Shown here piece after piece: positions 34,019 through 41,996 of a stretch of DNA of 64,000 nt. The position numbers and the translations under genes were made by a program. The notes below the pieces were generated by a model, which searched no databases, was not told the origin of the DNA, and worked only from the letters and a program-made list of their open reading frames with translations. The stretch comes from Dehalococcoidia bacterium (GTDB lineage: Bacteria; Chloroflexota; Dehalococcoidia; Bin125): assembly GCA_022825855.1 (NCBI GenBank), contig JAJDWB010000015.1:1-64000 (forward strand), given 5' to 3'. Within the stretch, counting starts at the first letter, position 1. Each line of letters starts with the position of its first letter.

Positions 34019-36947
34019 TTAGTCGATCAGGCCCTGCTCCGTGATTGAGACCCAGTCGTCTTCGCCGATCACGACGTGGTCGAGCAGTTCGATGCCGAGC
34101 AGCCGACCGACTTCGGCCAGGTCCTTGGTCAACTTGATGTCGTCGCGGCTGGGCTCGGGGTCGCATTGAGTAGGGACGGCGCCGCCGATGGCCGGATTAC
34201 TCCGGCTGGTTTGCGCCATCCCTCTCACCGAACCGGACGTGCGCCTTTCAGCGCATCCGGCTCTCCATCAGATGGTTCTTCGTTGCTGAGACGGTGTACG
34301 GCTTGGTGGCACGGTCGGCACAGCGTGACCAGGTCTTGCAGCGCGTGCGACTTGAGGCCCTTGGCGTGGTGGACTTGGAGATTGCTCCCTGTTCCGCACG
34401 CTTGGCAGCGGAAGTCGTCGCGCAGCTTGGCCTGGAGCTTTCGCTCATGGAGGTCCAGTGGGCCATCCTGGTTGCGGTTGGTCGCTCCCACGGTCACGCT
34501 GTAGATGCGTTCGTCCGGGCCTTGCGCGCCCCGGTTGTCGTCCTCGACTGCCTGCGCGCCGTCAGGCAGATAGGGGTGCGGGAAGCCCGCTTTGCCCTTC
34601 TGCCGGTAGCGCTCGCGCGCCAGTTCTTGGCGCGTGGGCAGCCATTGGTAGGCCTCGATGGCGCGGTCGCCGTGTGCGGCGACGGCGTACCAGCGGGTCC
34701 GACCGTGGAGGACTCGGGTCTTCTGGCGGATGAGCTGGCCTTTGTGGCTCCCCTTGTGCTTCTTCAGCAGCCAGGAGAGGTAGCGGTGCCAGGCGTAGCG
34801 CGTGACCTCCTCGATGTCCATCACGAGGCTGGTGTACCGGTAGTACTCGGCCCAGCCGCGGATGATGGCGTTGAGGCTGGTCAGGCGGCTATGCTCGTCC
34901 ATCCAGGTCCAGTTGCGCTTGGTCAGGTCCTTGATTTTGCGCTTCACTCGCGCGGTGGCCTCGGCCGTTGGACGCAGGTGCACCACCCATCGGCCGCTGA
35001 CGTGCTTGCGCTGGACGTGGAAGCCCAGGAACTCGAAGCCGTCGTTGACGTGGGTGATGACCGTCTTCTCGGTCGAGAGCGTGAGTTTCAGCTCGCCTTC
35101 AAGGAACTGGCGGATGTCCGCCAGGGTCGCCTGGACTTCGGCCTTGGACGCGTTGCTGACGACGACGAAGTCGTCGGCGTAGCGCACCATCCGATAGTTG
35201 CCCAGGACTGCTTTCCGGCGTCGCTGGCGCGCATAGGGAGTGAGCTCCCAGCGCTCCGTCGCCCAACGATCGAACTCGTTGAGGTAGACGTTGGCGAGCA
35301 GGGGCGAGATGATGCCGCCCTGCGGCACACCGGCGTCGGTGCGCGCGAACAGGCGGCCTTCCATCACGCCCGCCTTGAGGAACTTCCAGACCAGGTCGAG
35401 TAGGTCGCGGTCCGCCAGGCGACGGCGCAGCAGCTTTATCAGCGTCCGGTGATGGACGGTGTCGAAGTAGCTCTGCAGGTCGCCCTCGATCACGTAGAAG
35501 TGCTTGACGTTGCTGTTGAACAGCGGCATCAGGACCGCGATAGCGTCCATCGTGCGGCGGCCCTTGCGGAACCCGTACGAGTGCGGCTCGAAGTCCGACT
35601 CGTAGATTGGGTCCAGGATCGCTCGGAGCGCCTCTTGCACGATGCGGTCCCGCAGGGCGGGGATGCCCAGCGGGCGTTGTTTGCCGTTGGCTTTGGGTAT
35701 GTAGACCCGGCGGACCGGTTGCGGCTTGTACGTCTTGCGTTTCAGCTGACCGATGAGCGCGCTCATCTGGCGCTCGTAGTCGTTGCGGAACGCGTCGCGC
35801 GTCGTGCCGTCCACTCCGTCGGTCTGGCTACCCGGTCGTGCCAGTACTCGTTCAGCCGCCGCGTGCATCCAACAGTCCCAGTGCAACAGGCTGTACAGGT
35901 TCGAGAACCTGTGTCGGGGATGCTGCGTGGCCGTCTCTGCTAAGAACTGCTGCTTTTCGGCCATCTTTGTCGGGTTCATACGTCCTTCCTCCGGCGTAGT
36001 TTGCGTTCGTTCTGCACTGCATCTGACTGCCCCCCTTCGCCGTGTGGCCGGCTTTCCCGGCCTCGGACTACTACGGGGGCTCTGTCCCACGCCCGGCATT
36101 AGCCGCAAGCTGGCCGACTCCCTCCGGGGAGGGAGAACCGGACGTGGTTCCCAAGTTCACGTAGGTTGCGTCGCCGCGTCGTCGTAGGTCCTGTCTGTAC
36201 GCCTGGCCCGGCTCGTTGCCGGGCTCGTCATCGGGGAGCCGCCGGTTGTGTGAAGAGTGCGGCGCTCCTGCCCATCCGAGACTGTCCCCGCCCCAGCGAG
36301 ACAGGGACTCCGATGACTCCACCCTGGCCCTACCGTCGGGGGGTGGTTCAACCTTCGACGCGTCTATCGACAGTTTCTTGTGTGACCGTAACGACGCTCT
36401 GGCTAGCAGCGCGCGGCGTAGTAGGGTGACCGCCGCCACATTGTCGGGGAGGCTTCAGACAGGGTTCCGCTTCGGGTCCCCCTGCCTGCTCCCCTAGCCA
36501 CCGGCCCACTCTTGGCCGGGTTCCACGACTGGAACGTTCAACCTACGCGCTTCTTGGCGCACCGGAAGGATGGTTGTGCACCACGACGATGTGCGGGACG
36601 GCTTCGACAATCGCGGGGCGGAAGACTTCGGCCGGTCGGACCAGTGCCGCATATCCGTTGCCCTGGTAGATCGTGCGCTGGCCGACGACTCTGTTCTTGC
36701 GGTCGAGCAAGAGCACCCGGACCTGTTCCTGGGCCAGACGGCTCATCTCCTCGCCCAGGAGGTCGTAGACCGTCCGGGGCCGGTAGATGATGAGCATGTC
36801 CTCGGGTCGCTCGGGCCGCGCCTCGACCTCGTAGCGCACGGCCAGTTCGCTCAGCAGGCTGAAGTTGCGGCGCAGGGCATCGAGCAGCGCCTGTCGTTCT
36901 TCGTCGTCCGTGGAGGGGATCAGGGCGAGTTGGGTTGGGGTGGTCAT
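34019..36947 (-). CDS. radC: RadC-like JAB protein, interrupted by a group II intron
   Basis: The exons are 36947-36563 and 34164-34019. Joined, they give 531 bases, exactly 177 codons (176 residues). The N-terminal part starts MTTPTQLALIPSTDDEERQA. The JAB motif VVVHNHPSG is split inside the Gly129 codon, and exon 2 continues DPEPSRDDIKLTKDLAEVGR to the stop. That restores the family signature HNHPSGDPxPSxDD with metal-binding His124, His126 and the downstream Asp. ATG follows GAAGGAG. Plasmid RadC/anti-restriction family members are often island-borne; the biochemical role is uncertain. Without splicing the protein would end shortly after the motif. Confidence 0.88.
34173..34263 (-). ncRNA. 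Group II intron domains V and VI
   Basis: Domain V is the 34-base stretch 34263-34230, starting GAGCCGGAUGCGCU, with a GAAA tetraloop and closing ACGUCCGGUUC; its AGC catalytic triad is present. Domain VI follows at 34222-34173 with pairing arms GGGAUGGCGC and GCGCCGUCCC, where the branch-point adenosine would bulge. Both helices pair fully by eye. Confidence 0.9.
34225..35979 (-). CDS. ltrA: Group II intron reverse transcriptase/maturase with HNH endonuclease
   Basis: I start at ATG 35977-35979 (MNPTKMAEKQQFLAETATQH) since GGAGGAAGG lies 5 bases upstream. The 584-residue product has the RT fingers-palm: PKANGKQRPLGIPALRDRIV, EPHSYGFRKGRRTMDAI, QGGIISPLLANVYLNEFD and the catalytic YADD at 267-270. 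The maturase X domain has LNAIIRGWAEYYRY. The C-terminus has an HNH-type site (CQACG, LQVHHAKGL, CRPCHQAVH). The stop codon lies in domain V, so the last codons double as ribozyme sequence. It would assist splicing and copy the intron into new sites. Confidence 0.95.
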   Translation of the reverse strand: MNPTKMAEKQQFLAETATQHPRHRFSNLYSLLHWDCWMHAAAERVLARPGSQTDGVDGTTRDAFRNDYERQMSALIGQLKRKTYKPQPVRRVYIPKANGKQRPLGIPALRDRIVQEALRAILDPIYESDFEPHSYGFRKGRRTMDAIAVLMPLFNSNVKHFYVIEGDLQSYFDTVHHRTLIKLLRRRLADRDLLDLVWKFLKAGVMEGRLFARTDAGVPQGGIISPLLANVYLNEFDRWATERWELTPYARQRRRKAVLGNYRMVRYADDFVVVSNASKAEVQATLADIRQFLEGELKLTLSTEKTVITHVNDGFEFLGFHVQRKHVSGRWVVHLRPTAEATARVKRKIKDLTKRNWTWMDEHSRLTSLNAIIRGWAEYYRYTSLVMDIEEVTRYAWHRYLSWLLKKHKGSHKGQLIRQKTRVLHGRTRWYAVAAHGDRAIEAYQWLPTRQELARERYRQKGKAGFPHPYLPDGAQAVEDDNRGAQGPDERIYSVTVGATNRNQDGPLDLHERKLQAKLRDDFRCQACGTGSNLQVHHAKGLKSHALQDLVTLCRPCHQAVHRLSNEEPSDGEPDALKGARPVR

Positions 36948-36983
36948 TGGTTGCTCCTTCCGTTGGTGAGCGGGAACGAATGC

Positions 36984-37014
36984 GGGGCCGCGACCCATGA
37001 GGGAGCGCGGCCCC
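36984..37014. repeat. Intergenic hairpin, copy 1
   Basis: Arms GGGGCCGCG (36984-36992) and CGCGGCCCC (37006-37014) flank a short loop containing a GAGGGA core. It lies between the radC start and the first ssb stop. The same arms recur in copy 2, so this is a repeated element rather than a chance stem. Confidence 0.7.
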
Positions 37015-37054
37015 GGAGTGCGCCTCCGTGGAGGCGTCGGTGACTCGGAGGTGA

Positions 37055-37426
37055 CTAGAAGGGCTGGTCGCCATCCGCCGGGCGGCTGCCGTTGCCGCTC
37101 GAGGAGCCCAGGAAGATCACCTCGTGGGCATGGACCTCGGCGCGGCTGCGGCGTTCGCCGGAGTCGGCCTCCCAGCTGTGCTGGTTGAGCCTGCCCGAGA
37201 CGTAGACCCGCTCGCCCTTGCGGACGTACTGGGCGACGGCCTCGGCCTGCTTGTCCCAGCAGACGACGGTGTGCCAGTCGGTCTGGCTCTCCGCCGACTC
37301 GTCGCGGCTGCGGCGGTCGGTGGCCAGCCGCAGCTGGACGACGGCGGTCCCGTTCTGGGTCGTGCGCAACTCGGGGTCGGCTCCGACCCGGCCCAGCAGT
37401 TCGACTCGGTTGATCGTGCGTGACAT
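37055..37426 (-). CDS. ssb: Single-stranded DNA-binding protein, copy 1
   Basis: The 123-residue product is an OB-fold SSB: MSRTINRVELLGRVGADPEL, then TQNGTAVVQLRLATDRR, DWHTVVCWDKQAEAVAQYV and RKGERVYVSGRLNQHSWEA. The C-terminus is GDQPF, close to the acidic DxxF tail that recruits partner proteins in bacterial SSBs. It coats single-stranded DNA during element replication or transfer. It is the tandem duplicate of the gene at 37562-37927 and is divided from it by a hairpin repeat. The start follows AAGGAGC. Confidence 0.93.
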   Translation of the reverse strand: MSRTINRVELLGRVGADPELRTTQNGTAVVQLRLATDRRSRDESAESQTDWHTVVCWDKQAEAVAQYVRKGERVYVSGRLNQHSWEADSGERRSRAEVHAHEVIFLGSSSGNGSRPADGDQPF

Positions 37427-37490
37427 CGGTAGTGCTCCTTTCAGAGAGCAGGTGTGTTGGCGCGGAACGCCCGCGCCGGTTAAACGAGGC

Positions 37491-37521
37491 GGGGCCGCGT
37501 CCCGTGAGGGAGCGCGGCCCC
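37491..37521. repeat. Intergenic hairpin, copy 2
   Basis: Arms GGGGCCGCG (37491-37499) and CGCGGCCCC (37513-37521) with loop TCCCGTGAGGGAG. Arms are identical to copy 1 at 36984-37014, and the loops are similar. It lies between the two ssb genes; this spacing matches duplication of an ssb-plus-hairpin unit. Confidence 0.7.
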
Positions 37522-37561
37522 GTGGTGCGCCCGTCGTGCGGGCGTCGTGGCTCGATTTGGG

Positions 37562-37927
37562 CTAGAAGGGTTGGTCTCCCTCACTCTCTCGGCTGCCGTT
37601 GCCGTTCGAGGAACCCAGGAAGATCACCTCGGAGGCGTGGACCTCGGTGCGGCTGCGGCGTTCGCCGGAGTCGGTCTCCCAGCTGTGGTGATTGAGGCGG
37701 CCCGCGACGTAGACCCGCTCGCCCTTCTGGACGTACTGGGCGACCGCTTCGGCCTGCTTGTCCCAGCAGACGACGGTGTGCCAGTCGGTCTGCGAGTCCT
37801 CGTTCCCGTTCCGGCGGTCGGTCGCCAGCCGCAGCTGGACGACGGCGGTGCCGTTCTGGGTCGTGCGCAGCTCGGGGTCAGTCCCGACCCGGCCCAGCAG
37901 TTCGACTCGGTTGATCGTGCGTGACAT
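37562..37927 (-). CDS. ssb: Single-stranded DNA-binding protein, copy 2
   Basis: The 121-residue product differs from copy 1 mainly in the linker after DRR (NGNED for SRDESAE) and the tail (ESEGDQPF). The fold motifs are identical in order: INRVELLGRVGTDPEL, TDWHTVVCWDKQAEAVAQ and GERVYVAGRLNHHSWE. The start follows AGGAGCAAC. Two SSBs side by side could give paralogues tuned to different steps, or dosage. Confidence 0.93.
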   Translation of the reverse strand: MSRTINRVELLGRVGTDPELRTTQNGTAVVQLRLATDRRNGNEDSQTDWHTVVCWDKQAEAVAQYVQKGERVYVAGRLNHHSWETDSGERRSRTEVHASEVIFLGSSNGNGSRESEGDQPF

Positions 37928-37994
37928 TGGAAGTTGCTCCTTTCAGAGAGCGTGTGCGCCGGCGCGGAACACCCGTGCCGGCATGTGGAAATGA

Positions 37995-38053
37995 GCGAGG
38001 CCACCGTCCGATAGGAGGAAGGCGGCCTCGCCTGCCCCGCACTTGATGCGGGG
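37995..38053. repeat. Intergenic hairpins upstream of ssb copy 2
   Basis: Two stems lie in the gap between the nuclease stop (38097) and the ssb start: GCGAGGCC/GGCCTCGC (37995-38002 with 38024-38031), and CCCCGC/GCGGGG (38035-38040 with 38048-38053). They resemble the hairpins in the neighbouring gaps in position, though arms differ. They may tune mRNA stability or read-through in the operon. Confidence 0.55.
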
Positions 38054-38096
38054 TGATGCGCCCGTCTCGCGGGCGTCGATCGGGTAGGATGGCGGC

Positions 38097-39209
38097 TCAG
38101 CTGACGCGGACGTACTCCGACACTTGCTCGGTCACGATCTCGGCCCGCTGTTCGTGGTCGAGCAGCGCGTTGAGCCGTTTGTGGTCGACCGAGTAACGCC
38201 GGCTCGCGACCATCCCGACCGTGCGGGTCTTGGCCGAACCCTCCAACCTGGCCTTGGATTCTCCTTTCGTTTGGAGCCATCGCTGGAGGGTCTTGAGCGC
38301 CGTGCGCTTGTCCTGTTCGGACGCCTTGTTCTGCGACTGCGCCTGCTCGTAGTCGCGCAGCGCCGTTTGCGCCGCTTCGTCCGTGACCGGCTCACCCGGT
38401 TCCGCGTCCGTCTCATCCTCAAGCGCAGCCGCTTCTCCGGGCTGGCACAGGTTGAGGTAGGGGCAGCGCTTGCACTTCCAGTCGGCGGCAGTGAAGTCGC
38501 GCTCTGGCAGAGCATCCGGATCGGGGCCGTCAGCCTCGTAGTGGTCGGCGAGCACGGCTATTCGCTGTCCAGCTTCCCGCCAGGCGCGTTCGGCCCGTGA
38601 CGCTGGAATCACTTCGTGATCCCAGCGCCGGGCGCCGGTGTCGAGGGTCGCGATCACGACGTCGCGGACCTCGCCGAACAGGCCCAGCGAGTAGCAGGCC
38701 GCCTGGGCGACCGACTCGGGGTGGCTGCGCTCGGCCCCCAGCGTCCGCCAGCGCTTGAACGCTTCGGGACCTCGCGTCTTGATCTCGATCACGAGTTCAT
38801 CGCCTGCGTCGGCCGGCTCCTCCGCACCGAACAGGAACTGCTCGACGGCGGCGACCGCTCCGCCCTCAGGCGGCAGGTAGCCGGTCGCATCGGGATGGCC
38901 GGTCACCGTGAGCCGCTCGGAGACCTCGACCGTGACCGACTGGGACCGGTCGCGGTCGGCGGCTGAGACCCGCCAGCCGTCGCGCTGCATGGCCCGGACG
39001 ACGACCGGTTCGAGCGCGTTGCCCGCTTCGAGCAGGGTCAGCGAGTCGGGCTCGGGCGGGTTGGTCGCGGGTCGTTCGGTCGCCGCGTACCAGAGCGCGC
39101 GGCGGCACTGGCCCAGGGCCGAGGCGCGGATGTCGAGCCGGCCGTCCTGGAAGCGGGCGGCGGGCCGAGTGTAGGCGTCGCGCTGAGGCGTGTGGGTTTC
39201 GGTGGTCAT
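38097..39209 (-). CDS. Cas4/RecB-like PD-(D/E)XK nuclease with Fe-S-type cysteines
   Basis: The 370-residue product has the Cas4-like order: an N-terminal Cys in LGQCRRALWY (Cys35), GHPDATGY (Asp107), ELVIEIKTRG (Glu142, Lys144), QAACY (Gln169), and a Cys trio CKRCPYLNLC (Cys246, Cys249, Cys255). Together these give a nuclease core with a probable 4Fe-4S cluster, used to resect DNA ends. The C-terminal ~110 residues add a charged helical region (DKRTALKTLQRWLQTKG) that is not part of the standard core. It lies beside Rad52-like, SSB and primase genes, pointing to recombination-dependent replication. Start follows GGAGGAACATCC. Confidence 0.88.
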   Translation of the reverse strand: MTTETHTPQRDAYTRPAARFQDGRLDIRASALGQCRRALWYAATERPATNPPEPDSLTLLEAGNALEPVVVRAMQRDGWRVSAADRDRSQSVTVEVSERLTVTGHPDATGYLPPEGGAVAAVEQFLFGAEEPADAGDELVIEIKTRGPEAFKRWRTLGAERSHPESVAQAACYSLGLFGEVRDVVIATLDTGARRWDHEVIPASRAERAWREAGQRIAVLADHYEADGPDPDALPERDFTAADWKCKRCPYLNLCQPGEAAALEDETDAEPGEPVTDEAAQTALRDYEQAQSQNKASEQDKRTALKTLQRWLQTKGESKARLEGSAKTRTVGMVASRRYSVDHKRLNALLDHEQRAEIVTEQVSEYVRVS

Positions 39210-39293
39210 GGATGTTCCTCCTGTAGAGAGGAGCGGGGCCGCCTGCAGTGTGGCGAGGTGGACCCGCTCGCTGAGTTGGGTTCGAGAGCGGCC

Positions 39294-40199
39294 TTAGCCG
39301 GCTGCCGACTGTTGCGCCTGGGCGAGCTTGTCGGAGGCCGAGGCGATCAGCGGGTTGAGTTCGGCCGGGCCGAGCTCGTCCAGTTCGCGGCCGGTCTTGT
39401 TGCGCACCGCCGAGCGGACCTGGTCTTCCGTGAACCCCTGCTGGACGCTCAGCTCCACGAGCTGCTCGCGCAGGTTTCGGGCGTCGCGCTCGTCGTCCGG
39501 CTCCAGCTGAGACTCGCGTTGCACGACGCGTCGCTGCTGCCGTGGCGGGCTCTCGCGTTCGGCGGTCGGCTGCTGCTGCCGCTGCGGAGCGGACTCCGGC
39601 TCGCGATTGCTGCGGGCGTGGCTCGGCGGGTCTCCATAGAGCCCGTTGCCGAAGCGGTCGCCGAAGCTGCGCAGGGCGCGCTTGAGCGCGTCGGTGACGG
39701 CTCCTTTGTAGGCGGTCTCGTGGCTGTCGGGCGACTCGTCCGCGACGGGCTGGAACCCCACGTCGGTGCGCGAAGGCGCGCCCGGCACGGTGACCCGCAC
39801 GACTGCCGAATACGCCGCCGTGCGCGTCACTTCGCCGGTGCGCGAGTCGGTCTGCTCGATCTGCCGCAGCGTCACGTCGCCGACCAGCTCAAACCCCCAG
39901 CCGCCATAGCCGAAGATGCGGTTGGCCTGGTCGATCGCCGTGTGGCCCTCGATGTAGTCGAACTTGCGCCCGCCGCGCCCCTTGCGCTGCGAGACCAGCT
40001 GGGGGTCCAGGGGCTGCGCCAGCGCCTCCGCGACGCGGGGCGCCAGCGCGTCCCAGTGCAGCGCCTCGACCGAGGCTGGGGCGGGGTCGCGCTCAATCGG
40101 GCTGGGCGAGGACGTTCGCGGGCGGGTGCCGTTCTCATTCCTGCGAGCCGCCGTCGCGATTCCATTGCCATTGCGGTGGTTTCCGTTACCGTTGTTCAT
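39294..40199 (-). CDS. Rad52/Rad22-family single-strand annealing protein
   Basis: I start at ATG 40197-40199 (MNNGNGNHRNGNG...) because AGGAG lies 6 bases upstream. The 301-residue product has a low-complexity N-terminus, then GRGGRKFDYIEGHTAIDQAN, IFGYGGWGFE and HETAYKGAVTDALKRALRSF with GDRFGNGLYG, the Rad52/Rad22 core. The C-terminal half is Gln/Arg/Glu rich and ends in a helical domain (TEDQVRSAVRNKTGREL). The protein pairs complementary single strands. Such annealases are typical of phages and conjugative elements. Confidence 0.92.
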   Translation of the reverse strand: MNNGNGNHRNGNGIATAARRNENGTRPRTSSPSPIERDPAPASVEALHWDALAPRVAEALAQPLDPQLVSQRKGRGGRKFDYIEGHTAIDQANRIFGYGGWGFELVGDVTLRQIEQTDSRTGEVTRTAAYSAVVRVTVPGAPSRTDVGFQPVADESPDSHETAYKGAVTDALKRALRSFGDRFGNGLYGDPPSHARSNREPESAPQRQQQPTAERESPPRQQRRVVQRESQLEPDDERDARNLREQLVELSVQQGFTEDQVRSAVRNKTGRELDELGPAELNPLIASASDKLAQAQQSAAG

Positions 40200-40370
40200 C
40201 TCAAGCTCCTGTTTCGTTGTGGTGTCGGGTTGGGTGCGGTTGCCCGGTTCGACAACCGTGAAGCCGTGCCGAAGCACGGTCAGCCAGGGGCCATAGGCAG
40301 GCCTTCCGTTTCGTTGGGTGGGTGGGGTGGTTGAGTGGAGGCGGGACGAGTCCTGCCCTGGTGGTCGCTG

Positions 40371-41417
40371 TCAGTGGGCGGGCCGGGCCGCTCGCCTGAG
40401 CAGGTCGAGGAAGACCGCGCGGCCCTCCGGGCACCGGCCCAGCTCGGCCACATCGGAGATGCCCGGGGGCAGGCTCACGAGCCGGGTCCGGTGTGCGCCG
40501 AGCAGGCCGGCGAGGTCGGACGCCGCCCCGCGTCTGGCCTTGTCGGCGTCGAAGGCGAGGAAGACGCGGGACTGGTCCTGTAGGGAGGAAGCCAGCCTGT
40601 CCATCCCCTGGGTTCCGAGCGCGGCCACGGCGGGCAGACCCCAGCCGGCCAGCACGAGCCAGTCGAACAGGCCCTCGGCGACGACGATCCAGGGCGACGC
40701 CGCGGGCAGCCGCGAGAGTCCGAGCACCGGCTTGGCTCCCGGCAGCGCCTGGAAGCGCGGTCTCGCCTGGAGATGGATCGCCCGCCCGGCGAGCCAGTTG
40801 ACGCGGCCCGCCGCAAGGTCGGGGACGACGATCATCCCGCGGAAGCGCTCGCGGCCCTCGGAGACCAGGCTGCCGGCGAGGACGCGCCGTCCGTCGAAGC
40901 CCGCGTCCGTCAACCACGAGTGCAGCCCGTGCCCGCTCGAGTAGCCCAGCCCCAGGCGCCGCGCGGCCTCCGCCGAGATCCCCCGAGAAGCGAGGTAGGC
41001 CTGGGCCGGCTCGCAGAGTTGCAGTTGCCGCGCGTAGCAGCGCATCGCCGCCGTCAGCAGAGCCGTGTCGCGCACGGCCACCGGCTCCGGCGCCTCCGAC
41101 GTGAAAGGCGGAGGGGCCGGCGTCGTAGGTGTCTCAGGCGAGGCCTCCAGACGGCGGATCGCCTCGGGCAGATCGACGCCGTCCGTGCGCTGGATGAAGT
41201 CGAGCACGTCGCCGCCCAGGCCGCAGCCGAAGCAGTAGAACCGCTGCGTGTCGGCGTAGACGGTAAAGCTGCCCTCGGTCTCCTCGTGGAACGGGCAGAG
41301 GCCCTGTCGCACCCGGCCCCGTCCGCGCAGTTGGACACCCGCCGCCTCGACCACATCGCCGAGCGGATGGCGGCGCTTGAGCGCCGCGATGTCGACGTTG
41401 ACGTGCGCGGTCGTCAT
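40371..41417 (-). CDS. DnaG-type primase, short form (CHC2 zinc finger plus Toprim)
   Basis: I start at ATG 41415-41417 (MTTAHVNVDIAALKRRHPLG), which overlaps the upstream stop (ATGA). The 348-residue product has a CHC2 zinc finger, CPFHEETEGSFTVY then FYCFGCG (Cys41, His44, Cys62, Cys65), the family insertion SRGISAEAARRLGLGY, and a Toprim-like segment WIVVAEGLFDWLVLAGWG with AFDADKARRGAASD. The chromosomal primase is about 600 residues, so this is a compact element-borne version without the helicase-binding tail. It would prime replication of the island or plasmid. Confidence 0.9.
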   Translation of the reverse strand: MTTAHVNVDIAALKRRHPLGDVVEAAGVQLRGRGRVRQGLCPFHEETEGSFTVYADTQRFYCFGCGLGGDVLDFIQRTDGVDLPEAIRRLEASPETPTTPAPPPFTSEAPEPVAVRDTALLTAAMRCYARQLQLCEPAQAYLASRGISAEAARRLGLGYSSGHGLHSWLTDAGFDGRRVLAGSLVSEGRERFRGMIVVPDLAAGRVNWLAGRAIHLQARPRFQALPGAKPVLGLSRLPAASPWIVVAEGLFDWLVLAGWGLPAVAALGTQGMDRLASSLQDQSRVFLAFDADKARRGAASDLAGLLGAHRTRLVSLPPGISDVAELGRCPEGRAVFLDLLRRAARPAH

Positions 41418-41872
41418 GAGGCCCGCCGCCCGCTCATCGGCTGCAGTCCCCGCAGGCTGCGGCGCGAGACCAGCCTGCCCGGTCGCCAACGCATGCCGAA
41501 AGCGGCGCGGACTTCGAGCGTTCCCTCGTCGAGCGGGGTCAGGACGGCGGCCCGTCCCGTGCCCTGGCGATAGAGCCGGGCGTCGGCGGCGCCGAAACGC
41601 CGCCGGGCTAGGTCGAGGAACTCGGCGTAAGTCCAGCGGACCTCGCCAGCGGTCGCCCCTGTCAGGTCCAGCTCGGCGAAGATGGCGAGCGCCTGGTCGA
41701 GCTCGCGGTCCTGTCGGAGGCGGCGCGCCTCATGAATGGCTCGTGCCGGGGAGGTACGGGCGGGGACGGCGGAGTCGAAGCCGAAGATGGCGTCGATCAG
41801 CCGGTCGACCAGTTCCTCCAGCGTCGGGCTGGGATGGGTCGAGATAGCGGCCGCGGTGGATGCTGCAGTCAT
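41414..41872 (-). CDS. Hypothetical protein coupled to the primase (152 aa)
   Basis: Starts MTAASTAAAISTHPSPTLEE. The middle, IHEARRLRQDRELDQALAIF then YAEFLDLARRRFGAADARLY, resembles a TPR-like helical pair. The end is basic. The stop overlaps the primase start by four bases, so the two are probably translated together. No firm family. Confidence 0.7.
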   Translation of the reverse strand: MTAASTAAAISTHPSPTLEELVDRLIDAIFGFDSAVPARTSPARAIHEARRLRQDRELDQALAIFAELDLTGATAGEVRWTYAEFLDLARRRFGAADARLYRQGTGRAAVLTPLDEGTLEVRAAFGMRWRPGRLVSRRSLRGLQPMSGRRAS

Positions 41873-41996
41873 GGTGGTCTCCTTTCGCTTTGGACGTGTG
41901 ACTGCGTCTCTGCGTTGGTGCGGTTGCCCTGGGGCAAACAGGAAGGGCAGCCTCCGAAGAGACGACCCGATGGGCGGGGTGTCCGGGGTCGCGGAC

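Larger units (their letters stand above)
34165..36562 (-). mobile_element. Group II intron (2398 bases) inserted in radC
   Basis: On the minus strand the 5' end is GTGCGCC at 36562, matching the bacterial GUGYG consensus. The 3' end is CTACTCAAT at 34165. Placing the boundaries there restores an in-frame radC, which independently confirms them. Inside lie a reverse-transcriptase gene and a recognisable domain V and VI. The 580 bases between the 5' end and the RT gene would be domains I-III. It is complete, so mobility or at least splicing is plausible. Confidence 0.92.

Noticed and set aside
36000-36560. Small frames in the group II intron 5' region
   Set aside because: This is structured ribozyme RNA (domains I-III); the frames have no homology.
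38097-39209. Cas4-like nuclease as part of a CRISPR system
   Set aside because: No repeats, cas1/cas2 or effector genes in the window; neighbours are SSB, Rad52-like and primase genes.
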